Assembly: GCA_023634235.1 (NCBI GenBank)
Contig: JAMKCF010000007.1
Location: 19,784,592 to 19,848,591 of the forward strand
Direction: 5' to 3'
Length of the DNA stretch: 64,000 nucleotides
DNA from: Pisaster brevispinus
Lineage: Eukaryota > Echinodermata > Asteroidea > Forcipulatida > Asteriidae
Shown here one piece after another: positions 35,101-46,600 of the stretch (position 1 is its first letter; the number at the start of each line of letters is the position of its first letter). The translations under genes were made by a program, and so were the position numbers. The notes beneath the pieces are model-generated. The model ran no database searches. It was given only the letters and a program-made list of their open reading frames with translations, and was not told where the DNA came from.

Positions 35101-36923
35101 GAGATATGCAATCACAAAAGACTGTTTTTTAATAGTGAGGCAGTTTCTGAATGAGTGGGAGTGGGAGTGTGTGTGAGTTCATAATGCGTTGAAGCACATG
35201 CTGCTCTTGGCAACAACTGCAGACACTAATTCAGACACGATCTCCGCTTTTTTCCAAACCTTGGCTTAAGATCCGTCTCCGACTCCAGGCTCTGTTTGAT
35301 GTTGGAAACACTGTGCAAAATGTACACTGCTCCAGAATTGATGATGAAGCCCAAGCCTATCTGGAACCCAAGCCAGGTTCGGAAAAGGCCAAGATATCAC
35401 CTTCATCAAAAAAAGCACCAGACTATTTTCACTGTTAGCCTCACTTTGACCCCAATAGCCCTGTGTATGAGAAAATCAAGATGGCTGAAGAATTGAAGGT
35501 TTTTCCTTTGCAGGGCAACCCATGTTCCAGTTGGAAGTGACCAGCTCCCGCATCTAAACTTGGCCCAGAATCAAGCAAGGATATTCAACAACAACTATGG
35601 AAACTTCTTTCCCATCCCCAAAGCTATTGGTGGTGAGTTATGGTACTAAATTCCTGATCAACTTGACAGACTTGTTTTACGGCCTTTATTAAAAACCACG
35701 GCTTGGACTTTGCCTTAGATAGACTCCATCAGTTATTTTGAAAAAAGTGCCCTTTCTACAAAGGTCTTTAAAACAAGCAGAATGAGTTTCAGGCATTATT
35801 GAATTGGCGGCTACAACTACGGCTATGGCTACAACTAGATTTCCATGTCATCATACGTTGAAGTTTAGTAAGTCCTTAGCAACACCCTTAGCAACAGTCA
35901 TAGCCGTAGATGTAGGCGTAAGCCTGAGCCCAAGCCGTGGTTTCTGAAAGGGCCTAAGAATGAGAATAGGAAAAAAACAAAAACAAACATGGCTGCATCT
36001 TGGAAAGGTTCCATTGCACTTCATCGAGCTGTAAAACATAAATCAGTACATAGTTATATCAATACCATGCTAATGCATGGAACCAGCTAAGTTTTGGTTA
36101 GAACCTGGCGCCTAATTTCGTGGCTCTGCTTGCTGCCGAGTCCTTTTGGTCATCCTTCTCTGCTTACAGGGTTAGCTTGAATTTCTGCCCTGGTAAGCAA
36201 AGAATGTGCAGTTAAGTGAAGTACACAATCAAACACTCCTTTTTAAGCTTAATATGCTAAGCATGGATTTTTCTGCTACCATGAAGTGCAGTTTTTTGCT
36301 TGCAGCAGAACCATGAAATTGGGCACTGTAAGTGAAAACTTGTCCTTAATTTGCTATGCACAGCTTGTTTATTGTAAAAGAATATACAATTTGAAGCAAC
36401 CTAAAGCTTTTATCGCACCTGAAAGTGGCTTCATAGTTTTAAAAAAGGTATACTTTGTGTTGTGTTTATTTCAGGTGAACTAAGCAAAGTGAAGAGTCTG
36501 ACAAATCCCAATGCTAAGATGAGCAAATCAGAACCCAACTCTAAAAGCCGGATTGAACTAACAGACTCAACGGACGACATCATATTGAAGTTCAGGAAAG
36601 CCATGACTGATTTCACCGGGGCAGTGACCTTTGATCCCATTAATCGACCTGGCGTTTCTAACCTGGTTGCAATTCATGCGGCTATTAAGGATGTCACACC
36701 GGAGGAAATCTGCGAGGAGGCAAGTGGGCTGCAGACGGCAGAGTATAAGTACACTGTGGCAGAGGCGGTGAACTCAAAACTTGCACCGATTCGAGAAAGG
36801 ATATTTGAGTTGAAGGAAGATCCAGCATACATTGAGAATGTGTTAAAGATTGGGGCAGAAAGAGCCAGTGTGATTGCCGAACAGACGTACAATGAAGTCA
36901 AGAAGCTTGTTGGTCTCGTTTGA
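32129..36923 (+). CDS. WARS2: WARS2, mitochondrial tryptophanyl-tRNA synthetase (six exons)
   Basis: Exons: 32129-32242 (inferred first exon), 33344-33601, 34383-34463, 34968-35053, 35514-35632 and 36475-36923 (TGA). The join gives 368 residues with matching phases; human WARS2 has 360. The enzyme charges mitochondrial tRNA-Trp with tryptophan using ATP. Class I signatures are present: [19 protein letters not shown], where HLGN is the HIGH-type site, HVPVGSDQ, and AKMSKSEPN as the KMSKS loop. DLHSIT and LLYK also match the family. The first exon encodes [17 protein letters not shown], an Arg/Ser-rich likely mitochondrial presequence, after a good start context (CAAGATGG). Its donor (AAG/GTTATG) is weak, so this exon is the least certain (about 0.55). 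Exons 2-6 are secure. Intron 5 holds two MITEs. The gene runs convergently toward MAP3K4. Confidence 0.95.
35698..35950. mobile_element. MITE N (AACCACGGCTTGG ends) in WARS2 intron 5
   Basis: The ends AAACCACGGCTTGG (about 35695) and CCAAGCCGTGGTTT (about 35931-35944) are inverted repeats. The interior carries GGCTACAACTACGGC and CATAGCCGTAG, a second inverted pair. A second copy at 58725-58975 has been split by another MITE, and a fragment lies at about 62030-62120. Confidence 0.8.
36109..36328. mobile_element. MITE M, decayed copy in WARS2 intron 5
   Basis: GCCTAATTTCGTGGCTCTGC and GCAGCAGAACCATGAAATT are recognisable though diverged terminal repeats of family M. The interior has the usual GCTTA/TAAGC words. 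It ends about 150 bp before the last WARS2 exon. Confidence 0.65.
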
Positions 36924-37440
36924 CACGAAACTCAGTATCAGGAATATAGACAACTGTCAAACACAGACTTTAATCCTCATTATTCTGTACAGTAAGACGG
37001 GACTGTAACGCAATGGCAACATTTGAGTTGGAAAAATATAAATCGTACAAGAATTTCAAGAAAGCTCTTGCTTTCATTGTTATTCTTTACCACCACTCAA
37101 TGTACCATCTTATAAATTACAACCATTCAACAAAATATATTATGTTATTTACAATTATTCACCCACACAATTAATAGTTCACGCAAGAACCAATGTCTTT
37201 TTAAAACTAAACTAAGGGGCAACTTTGTTACTAAGAATTATTTCAGACAGGAACAATCATTCAAAATGTCTTATTGCTATATTTTTAATTGGGGTGGTCA
37301 CACATAATTATCTTATTGAAGAAGACAAATTGGTCCTAGCAAAGTAAAACAAAACTTTTTCTTTTAAAAATCTCTTTCTTTTAAAAATAGTTTATCATTA
37401 TTGGTTCCACTATAGATCATTAACAAACTACGATTACAAC

Positions 37441-37635
37441 CTGGGCCATGATTCATAGAGCTGCTTAAGCAGAAAATACTGCTGGAAATTCTGCTTAGCA
37501 AAAATAACAGGGCACCAGTGACAACATGTGCACATGACATGGTACTTTGGTTGGTAACTATTTTCCAGTAAGCAAAATAGCTTTTAGCTAAGTAAATTTG
37601 TGTGCTTTAAGAGCAGTTCTATGAAATTGAGCCCA
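37441..37635. mobile_element. MITE M downstream of WARS2
   Basis: CTGGGCCATGATTCATAGAG and CTATGAAATTGAGCCCAG are the inverted ends, and GCTGCTTAAGC and GTACTTTGGTTGGTAAC lie inside. This is a typical ~195 bp member of the family. Confidence 0.85.
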
Positions 37636-37766
37636 GGAACCATCTCCAGGAAGCATTGTGGCCACCAGGGAATTTTGATGTCAAAACAATGAAGTAACGA
37701 AAGGGTTAAGAGCTCAATGGCATTAGGTCAAGATATTGTGATGTCCTGCATTCATAAGTCTAAAAG

Positions 37767-37772
37767 AATAAA
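37767..37772 (+). promoter_or_regulatory. candidate WARS2 polyadenylation signal
   Basis: An AATAAA hexamer lies about 845 bases after the WARS2 stop codon. A MITE (37441-37635) would then be part of the 3' UTR. Other signals may be used; no transcript evidence is available. Confidence 0.3.
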
Positions 37773-38249
37773 GCATTAAAAGGAACAGTGAAAATAAATT
37801 GGTAAATCTGAGACTTCCCAACTATGAAAGACTTAATATTGCATTTGAAAATATTCAGAATATTGAAAAACAAATCATGGACTAAAAAATCTTTTGAATT
37901 ACTAACAGCAGCAGTTGGGCAAAATAAAATTCACATTGTAAAAAAAGGCCTTATAAAAAACATGATTAACTCAAGTACATTAGAACTCCCTCATCACAAC
38001 ATATAATGAACTAGTGTAGGGGGGCTTGGCTTCCCCTTTGTCAAGAGTAAAAATGCCACTGAACCTCCTGGGTGTTACATTTAAGAGGATTTACAGACTT
38101 TCTACTTCAGCATCGGTCTCCTTTTGGCCTGGAGGATAAATCCCCCCGGACCTCCTGGATGTTAAGTTTCAGTGGAATTCCCCAACACCACTTTACATGA
38201 TAAGAAGTTACAGGTTTCCTTTTAAGAAAATTGGGAGGCAAAGCGAGGT

Positions 38250-38509
38250 CTAGGGTAGTCTTGGTCCAAGACGTCACTATCTCATACCCGTAACGTAACG
38301 TGATAACCCTACAGAGGGCGCGCTTTTCTTCTTGAATTAATTTCGGTTGACGACTGTCTGTAGCAAGCTGGAAATCGAACCGAGGATAGTGACGCCCTCT
38401 GTTGTTTGAATTGATCCATTTCGGTGCGAACTACCAACGATGGATAGTGGACTCATTCTGTTGTTCGAATTGATCCATGCAAAGGTCTTGGAACCAAGAC
38501 TAGTTCTAG
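38250..38509. mobile_element. 260 bp element with TAGTCTTGGTCCAAGAC-type inverted ends
   Basis: 38250-38273 (CTAGGGTAGTCTTGGTCC...) is the inverse of 38485-38509 (...GGAACCAAGACTAGTTCTAG). The terminal word TCTTGG-CCAAGA is itself palindromic. Inside, a TGTTGTT(T/C)GAATTGATCCAT phrase is repeated twice (about 38401 and 38459). No coding sequence. Confidence 0.75.
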
Positions 38510-38705
38510 GGAAACTATCCATTAAAATATCAAAATGTCGAGAAATAAATCTAGTAAACATTAATTTCTTATAGATAAATTCACATAAAATATATATGTA
38601 CAGAGATATGTTTAAAAAAATCCTCTTACTGTCAACTTGTTTCAATACTGCTGATTTTTAGGTTACACATGTACAGTGACTTGGCCATGTCCACTGACTG
38701 CCTGT

Positions 38706-38892
38706 GCCCAATTTCCTAGAGCTGCTTTAACAAAAAATGCTGAGCAAACTTGTCAGCTAAGCAAAAATTTGCAACAAACCAGATACAAATGTGCACAAGA
38801 CATAGTATTTTGGCTGGTAACCTTTTAGTGGTAAGCCCAGTTTTTTGTGCTTAGCTTAATTTTATGCTGAAGCAGCTCGATGAAATTTCTTA
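38706..38892. mobile_element. MITE M copy
   Basis: GTGCCCAATTTCCTAGAGC and GCTCGATGAAATTTC form diverged inverted ends around an interior with GGCTGGTAACC and TGCTTAGC words, as in the other ~190 bp members. Confidence 0.78.
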
Positions 38893-39529
38893 AGAGTTGT
38901 ACAAGTTTTAACCGGTGTCCAACAAAAAGAATATACTGATTAACCAACCTTTTGATGTAAGGGCACCAGTGCACTGGCTCAGTGGTCAAAGTTTCAAAAA
39001 TAGTTGATTTTGTTCATGTAAAATTCATGTTTCATTACATATTGACACACTCTATTGTTAAAATTATACACAGATATGCATTCATGAAATTATACCTCAT
39101 AAAACTAGCATATTAAAAAAAAACTTTAAAAAAATTAATTCCACATAGCTTGTACTTCCACATCAGTTTTTTAAGCATAAAATTGCAGGGAAAAAATAAT
39201 GCCAACAGAAAAGCTTTTAACATCAAAATAAAATGCAGCCATATATTTAGTAAAGCAGCCTTGTTCTAATAATTAGAATATTGTTTTAAAATAGTATTCA
39301 ATTAAATGTGTACAAGTACACTGAGATTTGACGCCAAATTCGGATAAAGGAAAACTTTACCCTGAGAACTAAACCATAAATAAAAGTAAATTGCACATTT
39401 TTTCTATCCCAAATCCTTTCCTTAACATTGCCTTTTTCCGGCACAGTCTATCAGTATTATCTATAGAGCTATACATGTTTACTGGAGTGCTAATTTGCCT
39501 TGCATGTTGAGGTCGTGTGGGCACATCTA

Positions 39530-40085
39530 TGTTTGTGTACAAGTGTTTAAGTACCCAGGGGTATAAATGGATACCTGCAGGGGTAGAGGTTGATACTGTG
39601 TTTGAAAAAGCCTTTAGAACTCCACAGCAGCCCAGGGCTGTATACTCCCCAGGGAGCTGAGAAAGATAACAGGAATGTTATTGGCCAAATGACTGGTGCA
39701 CTAATGTAAAGCACATCGATACCTTATTGTATTACAAGTCTGTGTAACAGCTTGTAATTCTGTACGGGCCGTTGTGCAGCAATTGTCTTGTCAATGATAT
39801 ACTCTTTTTTAGTATATATAGAAGCAATGATGAAAAATGTAATGCTCAGTCAGTTAATTTGACTGTGTGTAATGCAAAAGCCAGTTAACCATTTTATTCT
39901 TAAGCAAGACACTTGACCATTATTGCTTCGTCCTTCGAATGGGATGTGAAGCCATAGGTCCTGTGTGTTATGTAATGCACATAAATAAAAAACCAGTACA
40001 CTTATCTTAAAGAGAAGGGGTTTGCCTAACATGGTTGGCTGCAGATTGCGCCACATCACCTTGTAAACCCAGACAAGGTGCTATA
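39530..40085 (+). mobile_element. two 5'-truncated SINE copies (body B, then body A)
   Basis: 39530-39735 carries GGGTATAAATGG and CTCCCCAGGGAGCTGAG, the body of the SINE at 3308. 39895-40085 begins at AAGCAAGACACTTGACC and continues with CCATAGGTCCTGTGTG and GGCTGCAGATTGCGCC, the body of the SINE at 150. Neither retains the tRNA head. Confidence 0.7.
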
Positions 40086-40494
40086 TACATGAGGTCTTAA
40101 ACATATTGAGAGTTTTAAGACACCTGTAGATAAAGTACTATAAAGAACTGATTCAAAATGTACACTGGCAAAATATTCTCGGAAATTACAATCAATCCTC
40201 TGTTCCACAAATGCTACAAAATGGCTGCGACCAACAAAGTGTGCCCATCTAGAATCAAGCAATGGTTCAATATACGCCCCTATGATATTACAAGAGTCTA
40301 GTAGTTTGGGTTTTGAGTTCCCATACATGGATTTTGATGGATTCTGATGCATCTGGGACAATTTCTAGCCAAAACACCTTTAAGTTAAAAAGTCTTTAAA
40401 AAGTCAAGCTAGCTTGAAAAGTCTGGTGGTTAAAACTCTTTAAACTGATTAAAAATGCTAACTTGTTCTGTAATGTATACATATCAAAGTTTAA

Positions 40495-40910
40495 TTTGGG
40501 GTTGAACAAAGAAAAATTGACTAGAGCGGGATTTGAACCTGCGACCTGCAGATTAACGTGCCAGCGTTTTAGCAACTAAACTACCTAGCCCTAATGTTGG
40601 CGGTTTTCCTATTTTCAATATCTTTGTTCGGGGGTACCAGTCGGAAGCAATTCAAGTCACAGGTGGTCCCTCTCAAGCCGCTTCCCAGGTTGTTTCGTAA
40701 ACTTGAATAATCCTTGGTTACAAGGCAGTTACAGATTGATTTGCTTCTGACTGGTACCCTGAACAAAAACACTGACACAATAGGGAGATCACCAACATGA
40801 GGGCTGGATGGCTCAGACGGTAGAGTGCCAGTACGTTAATTCGGAGGTCGAATATTCAAATTCCGCTCTAGTAAGTTTTTCTTTGTTCAACCCAAAATTA
40901 ATTACAATTT
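40495..40910. mobile_element. palindromic element with divergent tRNA-like ends (copy 1)
   Basis: The left arm read on minus and the right arm read on plus both run GGTACC-AGTC-type core, then AATAGG...CCAACAT, AGGGCT(A/G)G, a tRNA-like head with A and B boxes, TCTAGT and TTTTTCTTTGTTCAACCC. The inner ends GGTACCAGTCGGAAGCAA (about 40635) and TTGCTTCTGACTGGTACC (about 40740-40757) are inverted. The two tRNA-like heads therefore face outward from a common centre. Similar elements are at 53100-53365 and, as a single right arm, 56750-57045. Confidence 0.8.
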
Positions 40911-42884
40911 ACTCAGTGAGTTTCCTTTGTGGTTTATCACATATCAAACTTTGTTCGCTTTAAAATAGTAATTCAACCAAAATATTGTAAAAATGATACT
41001 GCATTTAGTAAGAACAATTCAAAGTGTAAAGTTTGTTAATATGGGGTGGCTCAGGGCCTTGCATCCAAATAACAATTTCTCTTTGTACAGACAGCAAGTC
41101 TCGTGCATATTCAAACATTTTTGGTCCCACTTTTGTCCCACACACACTGCTTCACTATGTGAAGGAAACAAACTCATGCACTTTAATGGGTCCCAATGGT
41201 CAAATATGCATGAGACTTGCACAGTCTATTATCAAAAATAACACAAGCTAAAACTTCCACACCTTCATGTTTTACACATCCCTCAAGACTTTCACTAACA
41301 AGTTGATGATAAGTCAACGTACAAGTAACAAAAGAACAAAGAACTACCGAGTGCCGACAACACATGATACCAACAAAGTAAAGAAATTACTCCATTCAAT
41401 TTCCTTCTAACAAATCGTCACATTATCTGAGACCGATGAACAAGCACACTACTGACCTTATTCGTCAGATTGTCAGATTTGCAACGAAACATGAAGAAAA
41501 AAGAGATAAAATCTAATATTTTCGTCAAGCAGGCACAATTTATATTCCCTCAAGGGCTATTCAGCATAAAATTGACTAGTCTTTGTGATATTTTCACATA
41601 AAAAAAACCTTTACACACGGGCATTTTAATAATCTACCATTCTACATAAGAAGCTGCACTCTTCACTAGAGTCTGTATGCCTGGCAAAGCGACTAAATTT
41701 AGCAAGTGAGTAAATTGACCCCTGGAAGTAGATTGAAGTCTCACTAAACACACATCTCACATAATGCAAAAAACGAAGACAAATTGTGTCAGCAGATCCC
41801 ACAAATACTTCCACACATTGGTTTCATTACTATGAAAATTACTGTGGCTCAAAAAGCCACATAATGGTTCTAATTATACATTTATATATGGAAGCCATAT
41901 TAATCCTGTCTGTATAAAACACTCGGCAGTGTAATATGCATATATTTAAACAGAGTTATGAGAAACTTACCCCTTCAACCCACCCCCCCCCCAGGCTACA
42001 CAAGAATCATTTCCTGTGTATGAACCTTAACCCAGAGATGTGTATTGAGAGACTTGTGACATGTAGGGACCAGTTTTCTTTGGTCACATAGTTGCTGGAC
42101 ACCATTTTCGGTCCAATTTGAGCACAACCCAAAGTGCAGTCTAGTCTGGCACCCTGTGTGTGCCCATATTTTTTTTGGACAAAAAAATGGCTTTTAATTG
42201 CAAGTTGTCGCAATACACAGCTTTTCCTAAATTACGCCCCAACACCAGACACTGTCTATTCATGGATACTTTTACAATATTCACTATTATTTACCATACA
42301 CAGATCCTTATCATTTGATTTGTGAAACACGTGTCCTGTGTCATTCTTTATTTTACCATGTATTCTTGCCACGACGCTCCAAAACTAAATATAGGAGTCC
42401 TATATGTGTAACTATAGGATGCTCCAGTGTCATGTCCAAAATAATCATGATGAACAATGTTGGTGTCTGCATGGAGTCGTCGATGTTGTTTAGAAGTGTT
42501 TTAAAGAATGTTCAGACTGGGGGCAGACAAGTTTCTGAGTCTATCTTGTGTTTATTTTGGAGCAAAAAATATAAAAATTACAAGGGTCTATGTGTGAGTT
42601 ATAAAAAAAAAATACTGAATGTATTTCCTTAATGCACTGTTGCACAATATAATCACTCGGTAAAATCTGGCTTTACCATTTCTCTCGGCTTCGCCACATG
42701 AAACGAAACAGTCCAAATTTCACCTTGTGATTATATTCTGCGAAAATGCACTCGTATCCATCCAACATTTGTATAATATATATTTCTCCCTGTAGGCAGT
42801 GCTATGTAGTAGCAGACTTATAAACAGGCTGCAATCCTTAGCCCTGTTCTGACCCACTTGCATACAGATATTCAGTAATTAACG
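40911..42884. other. intergenic between WARS2 and MAP3K4, no gene seen
   Basis: No gene is recognised. The stretch is AT-rich with a 10-C run at 41983-41992. Part may be the MAP3K4 3' UTR, which would be transcribed leftward from 43632, but I cannot fix its end. Confidence 0.45.
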
Positions 42885-43198
42885 TTATTATTAATATATA
42901 TTTCTGGTAATGAAACCAAGGATGCCTCATAAGTGAACTTAATCACTGTAGCTTGCAAGCCTGAGGAAGCCTGTAAACAAGGGTGCTTGCTATGTGAACC
43001 AGAAACACAGGGTTAACCCATAATCTTCCACAACAATTGTTCTGGGTTCTAGTACACGGGACCTACAGCTTAATGTCAAAGCAATCATGGTAAAGTGTGA
43101 TGCTCAAGGACACAAATGCCACGACCAGGACTTGAACCTATGATCCGAAACAGCAGAGTTTGAGTCCGGTGCTCTTAACCGCTCAGCCACGACACGCC
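42885..43198 (-). mobile_element. tRNA-derived SINE, body type D
   Basis: On the minus strand it has a GGCGTGTCGTGGCTGAGCGG head, a degraded B box, CTTGACCATGATTGC-like shared sequence, then the body GACATTAAGCTGTAGGTCCC, GTTAACC, CTTGTTTACAGG and AGGCATCCTTGGTTTCATT. Other copies: 44362-44720 (plus) and 60055-60475 (minus). Confidence 0.82.
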
Positions 43199-43631
43199 AT
43201 GTTGCTGGGACCATTGACGGCATATGGAAATTTCTCTACATGATGGTGGGTACCGGCGTACATGTTCTCACATCACATAATGTACAGGGAACCATTTAAC
43301 TCCTTTTTGCACACAATTTCTTTTCAGGAACCCTTCTACGGCATAAATTCAAAACTATTTCCTTGGGTGGGTGGGGTTTTTTTCCATCTAGGAATGACGG
43401 GTAAAAACCATCTGGCTACTAACTGTCATCACACAGTGTGGGGGAACATCATTAAAGTTTAGGCTTTGCATTTATAGGCACTAAGGGTATTTATATAATG
43501 TTGAGGTCACTTTAGAATTTGCAGAAACTCGGCCATAAGCCATGAGGAGTAACGAGTAGACAACCTTGACTGGCATCTCTCTTGCATCACCGGTACTCAT
43601 CCTCACTGGTCCCTTTGGGTTCCTGTGTTGA

Positions 43632-46600
43632 CTACAAACCGACATACTCATAATTAATGCCAGTGTTGACCTGCGAAAAAAGCACAAACTAAAATCAGTC
43701 ACAGTTTTGGGAAACAAAACCATCTCAACTCGGTTAAAAACAGTGAGTATACAGAAATTGTTTCACGTGCACAGCTTGTTACTCTTCGTGATAAACAACT
43801 ATGAACTCACTTTGAGGAATGGATGATCTAGAAGTTGATTGGCCGACCATCTTTCCATTGGTTGATGGATGAGACACTTGGAGAGAAAGTCTCTACACTC
43901 TGCGCTGATGTTGTCTGTGATGTAAGGTATAGCGCCATCACCAACTTTGAAAATGATCGGGAACTCATGGTCGTATTCATGCCAAGGACGCTGTAACCAA
44001 AAAAGAAAAGATGAAACAACTTTTCAACAACAATCTTGATATTTCAAAGTGATTTCAAGGAGGACATCCCAGCTAGCTCAACCTAAAGTCTCTATAATTT
44101 GGAGTGCCTGCTAACTTATGTAATAAAGATTGGTTTATCAAACTGAGATATGAAATGTTTACAGAAGTTTGCAGAATATTTTCTTACATTTTCATTGATG
44201 TAATAATTGCACCAGGGATAAAGAATGCTGTTGTTCTGGTTTTACGCTTTACATTGATGTGTAATGCTTTTTCACACATTTTCAGCCGTATTTCAGCTGG
44301 AAAAACTTGTATATTCATTTATAAGAAATGGTGTAACTATTAATGGGTAAATAATTAGTGGCATGAAGTGGCCGAGTGGTTAAGAGCACTTGACTCCAGC
44401 TCTGGTTTTTCTAATCAGCAGAGTGTGAGTTCAAGTCCCGGTCGTGGCACTTGTGTCCTTAAGCAAGACACTTTACCCTAACTGCTTTAACCTTTGGATG
44501 GTACATTAAGCTGTAGGTCCCGTGTACTAGGATTGGTAGTGCAGGTAAAAGAACCCAGAACACTTATCATGGAAGAGTAGGGGTTAACCTCAGTGTTTCT
44601 TGTTCACATACTAACCACCCTCTTGTGTATACAGGTTTCCTCAGGCTTACGAGCTACAGTGATTAAGTTCACTTATCAGGCATCCTTGGTTTCATTATCA
44701 GAAATATATAATAATAATAATCCTAGTCAATCAAATATAACACAATCTACCTTTCCTGTTGCCATCTCAATAACCACACACCCCAAACTCCAGATATCTG
44801 CAGCTCTACCATAACCCTTCTTGCCTTTACCCGTCTGGGTGATGACCTCTGGCGCCATATATGCTGAGGGTCAGAGTTCAAAGGTTCAAAATGTCAAACA
44901 AATTGAACACTCCAAATGATTTGTAGTTACAATATATCTTGTCACATTTTGGAATTAAGTGAATCTTAATTTTCAAAATACCTACTTGAAAAGTTAATTT
45001 ATTTAATACATTTCTGAGTAGGATTTGAAACTTTGCATGGTGGAGATACAATCTAGTAAGGTTTGCAGTAACACCATGTACATGAGTAGGATTTGAAACT
45101 TTGCATGGTGGAGATACAATCTAGTAAGGTTTGTAGTAACACCATGTACATGAGTAGGATTTGAAACTTTGCATGGTGGAGATACAATCTAGTAAGGTTT
45201 GCAGTAACACCATGTACATGAGTAGGATTTGAAACTTTGCATGGTGGAGATACAATCTAGTAAGGTTTGCAGTAACACCGGGTACATGAGTAGGACTTGA
45301 AACTTTGCATGGTGGAGATACAATCTAGTAAGGTTTGCAGTAACACCATGTACATGAGTAGGACTTGAAACTTTGCATGGTGGAGATACAATCTAGTAAG
45401 GTTTGCAGTAACACCATGTACATGAGTAGGACTTGAAACTTTGCATGGTGGAGATACAATCTAGTAAGGTTTGCAGTAACACCGGGTACATGAAGTAACT
45501 CTCTATGAGTTGTGGTGTTTTTAAAAAGAACTGGCGATTACCAACTCAACATTTCGATCAGTATGCTCTGAACATTTTTGTTTTATTCTCTTCAAGCAAT
45601 AAAAAAACTGCAACTTTAATTATTTTATTTTAAAATCAAATTGTTAAATTAAGAAATTGTTTTATACCTGCTGTTCCTGTGAATGTGGTGAGCTCTCCCA
45701 ACATCGTCTTCGAGTTCTGCAATTTGATTGCGGCACCAAAGTCTCCCAATTTGACATGTCCATCAGAAGATAAAAAGACATTAGCACCTGTAAAAAAAAA
45801 AACAGATTAAATGATATGTTTTTAACTGTATGGTTGCATAAGTTTCCTAACCGCTTCAAACAAGCACAGATTTCCCGAACAGCCAACCGAGGTCAAGGAA
45901 TCATGTGAAAGATGAGGTACTGACCGCTAAGGAGGTTCTGTGTTGAGCGTAAGCTTGGAGTTTATTTCAAAAAAAGGCCGAGGACAATTGGAGACAAGAG
46001 GCGCTGGAATCACTAATTGAATTCACCCTTTACAGGGATATTTATGTAATCCCTTATTCTAGATCTTTGTTCATTTGTAAGATATACCAGGATTTTGATA
46101 GACCAAATAGCAGATTGTTTCCACTGTTTTCATAGTTGAGGCGAGTGTGAGGTCACCATTGGCACTTATTGGCAGTGAATAATGGCCTAGTGACAGCCAA
46201 CCAGCTGAACACGGAGGGCGTCCATGCAAGAATTATCAATAAATTACTACAAATAAGTTGTGAATAGTTGTGTTAGTCAGGTAACTGTAGCCTTTCAATG
46301 ACTAACTAGTAAGAAATATCTGCATAAGTTTTCGGAGCAACTGCTGCATCAGATGCAACGAAGAAAAACAACCTCAACCAAGGTTTCTTTATACAGTCCA
46401 GCATGGTCTAAACAAAGGATGGTCATGCGTCAGTGCTGTAGTGTGACAAAAAGCCATGATATCTACTCACTCCACTACCAACACAGTCCAGTGTTAAGAT
46501 AACCCTTTGTTCTGCAGATATTTCTTCCTAGTTAGTCACTAAAGTGCTACAATGGATTATTGTTAATCTCAGTGCTCGAGACCACCCTGTAGGTGTCCTT

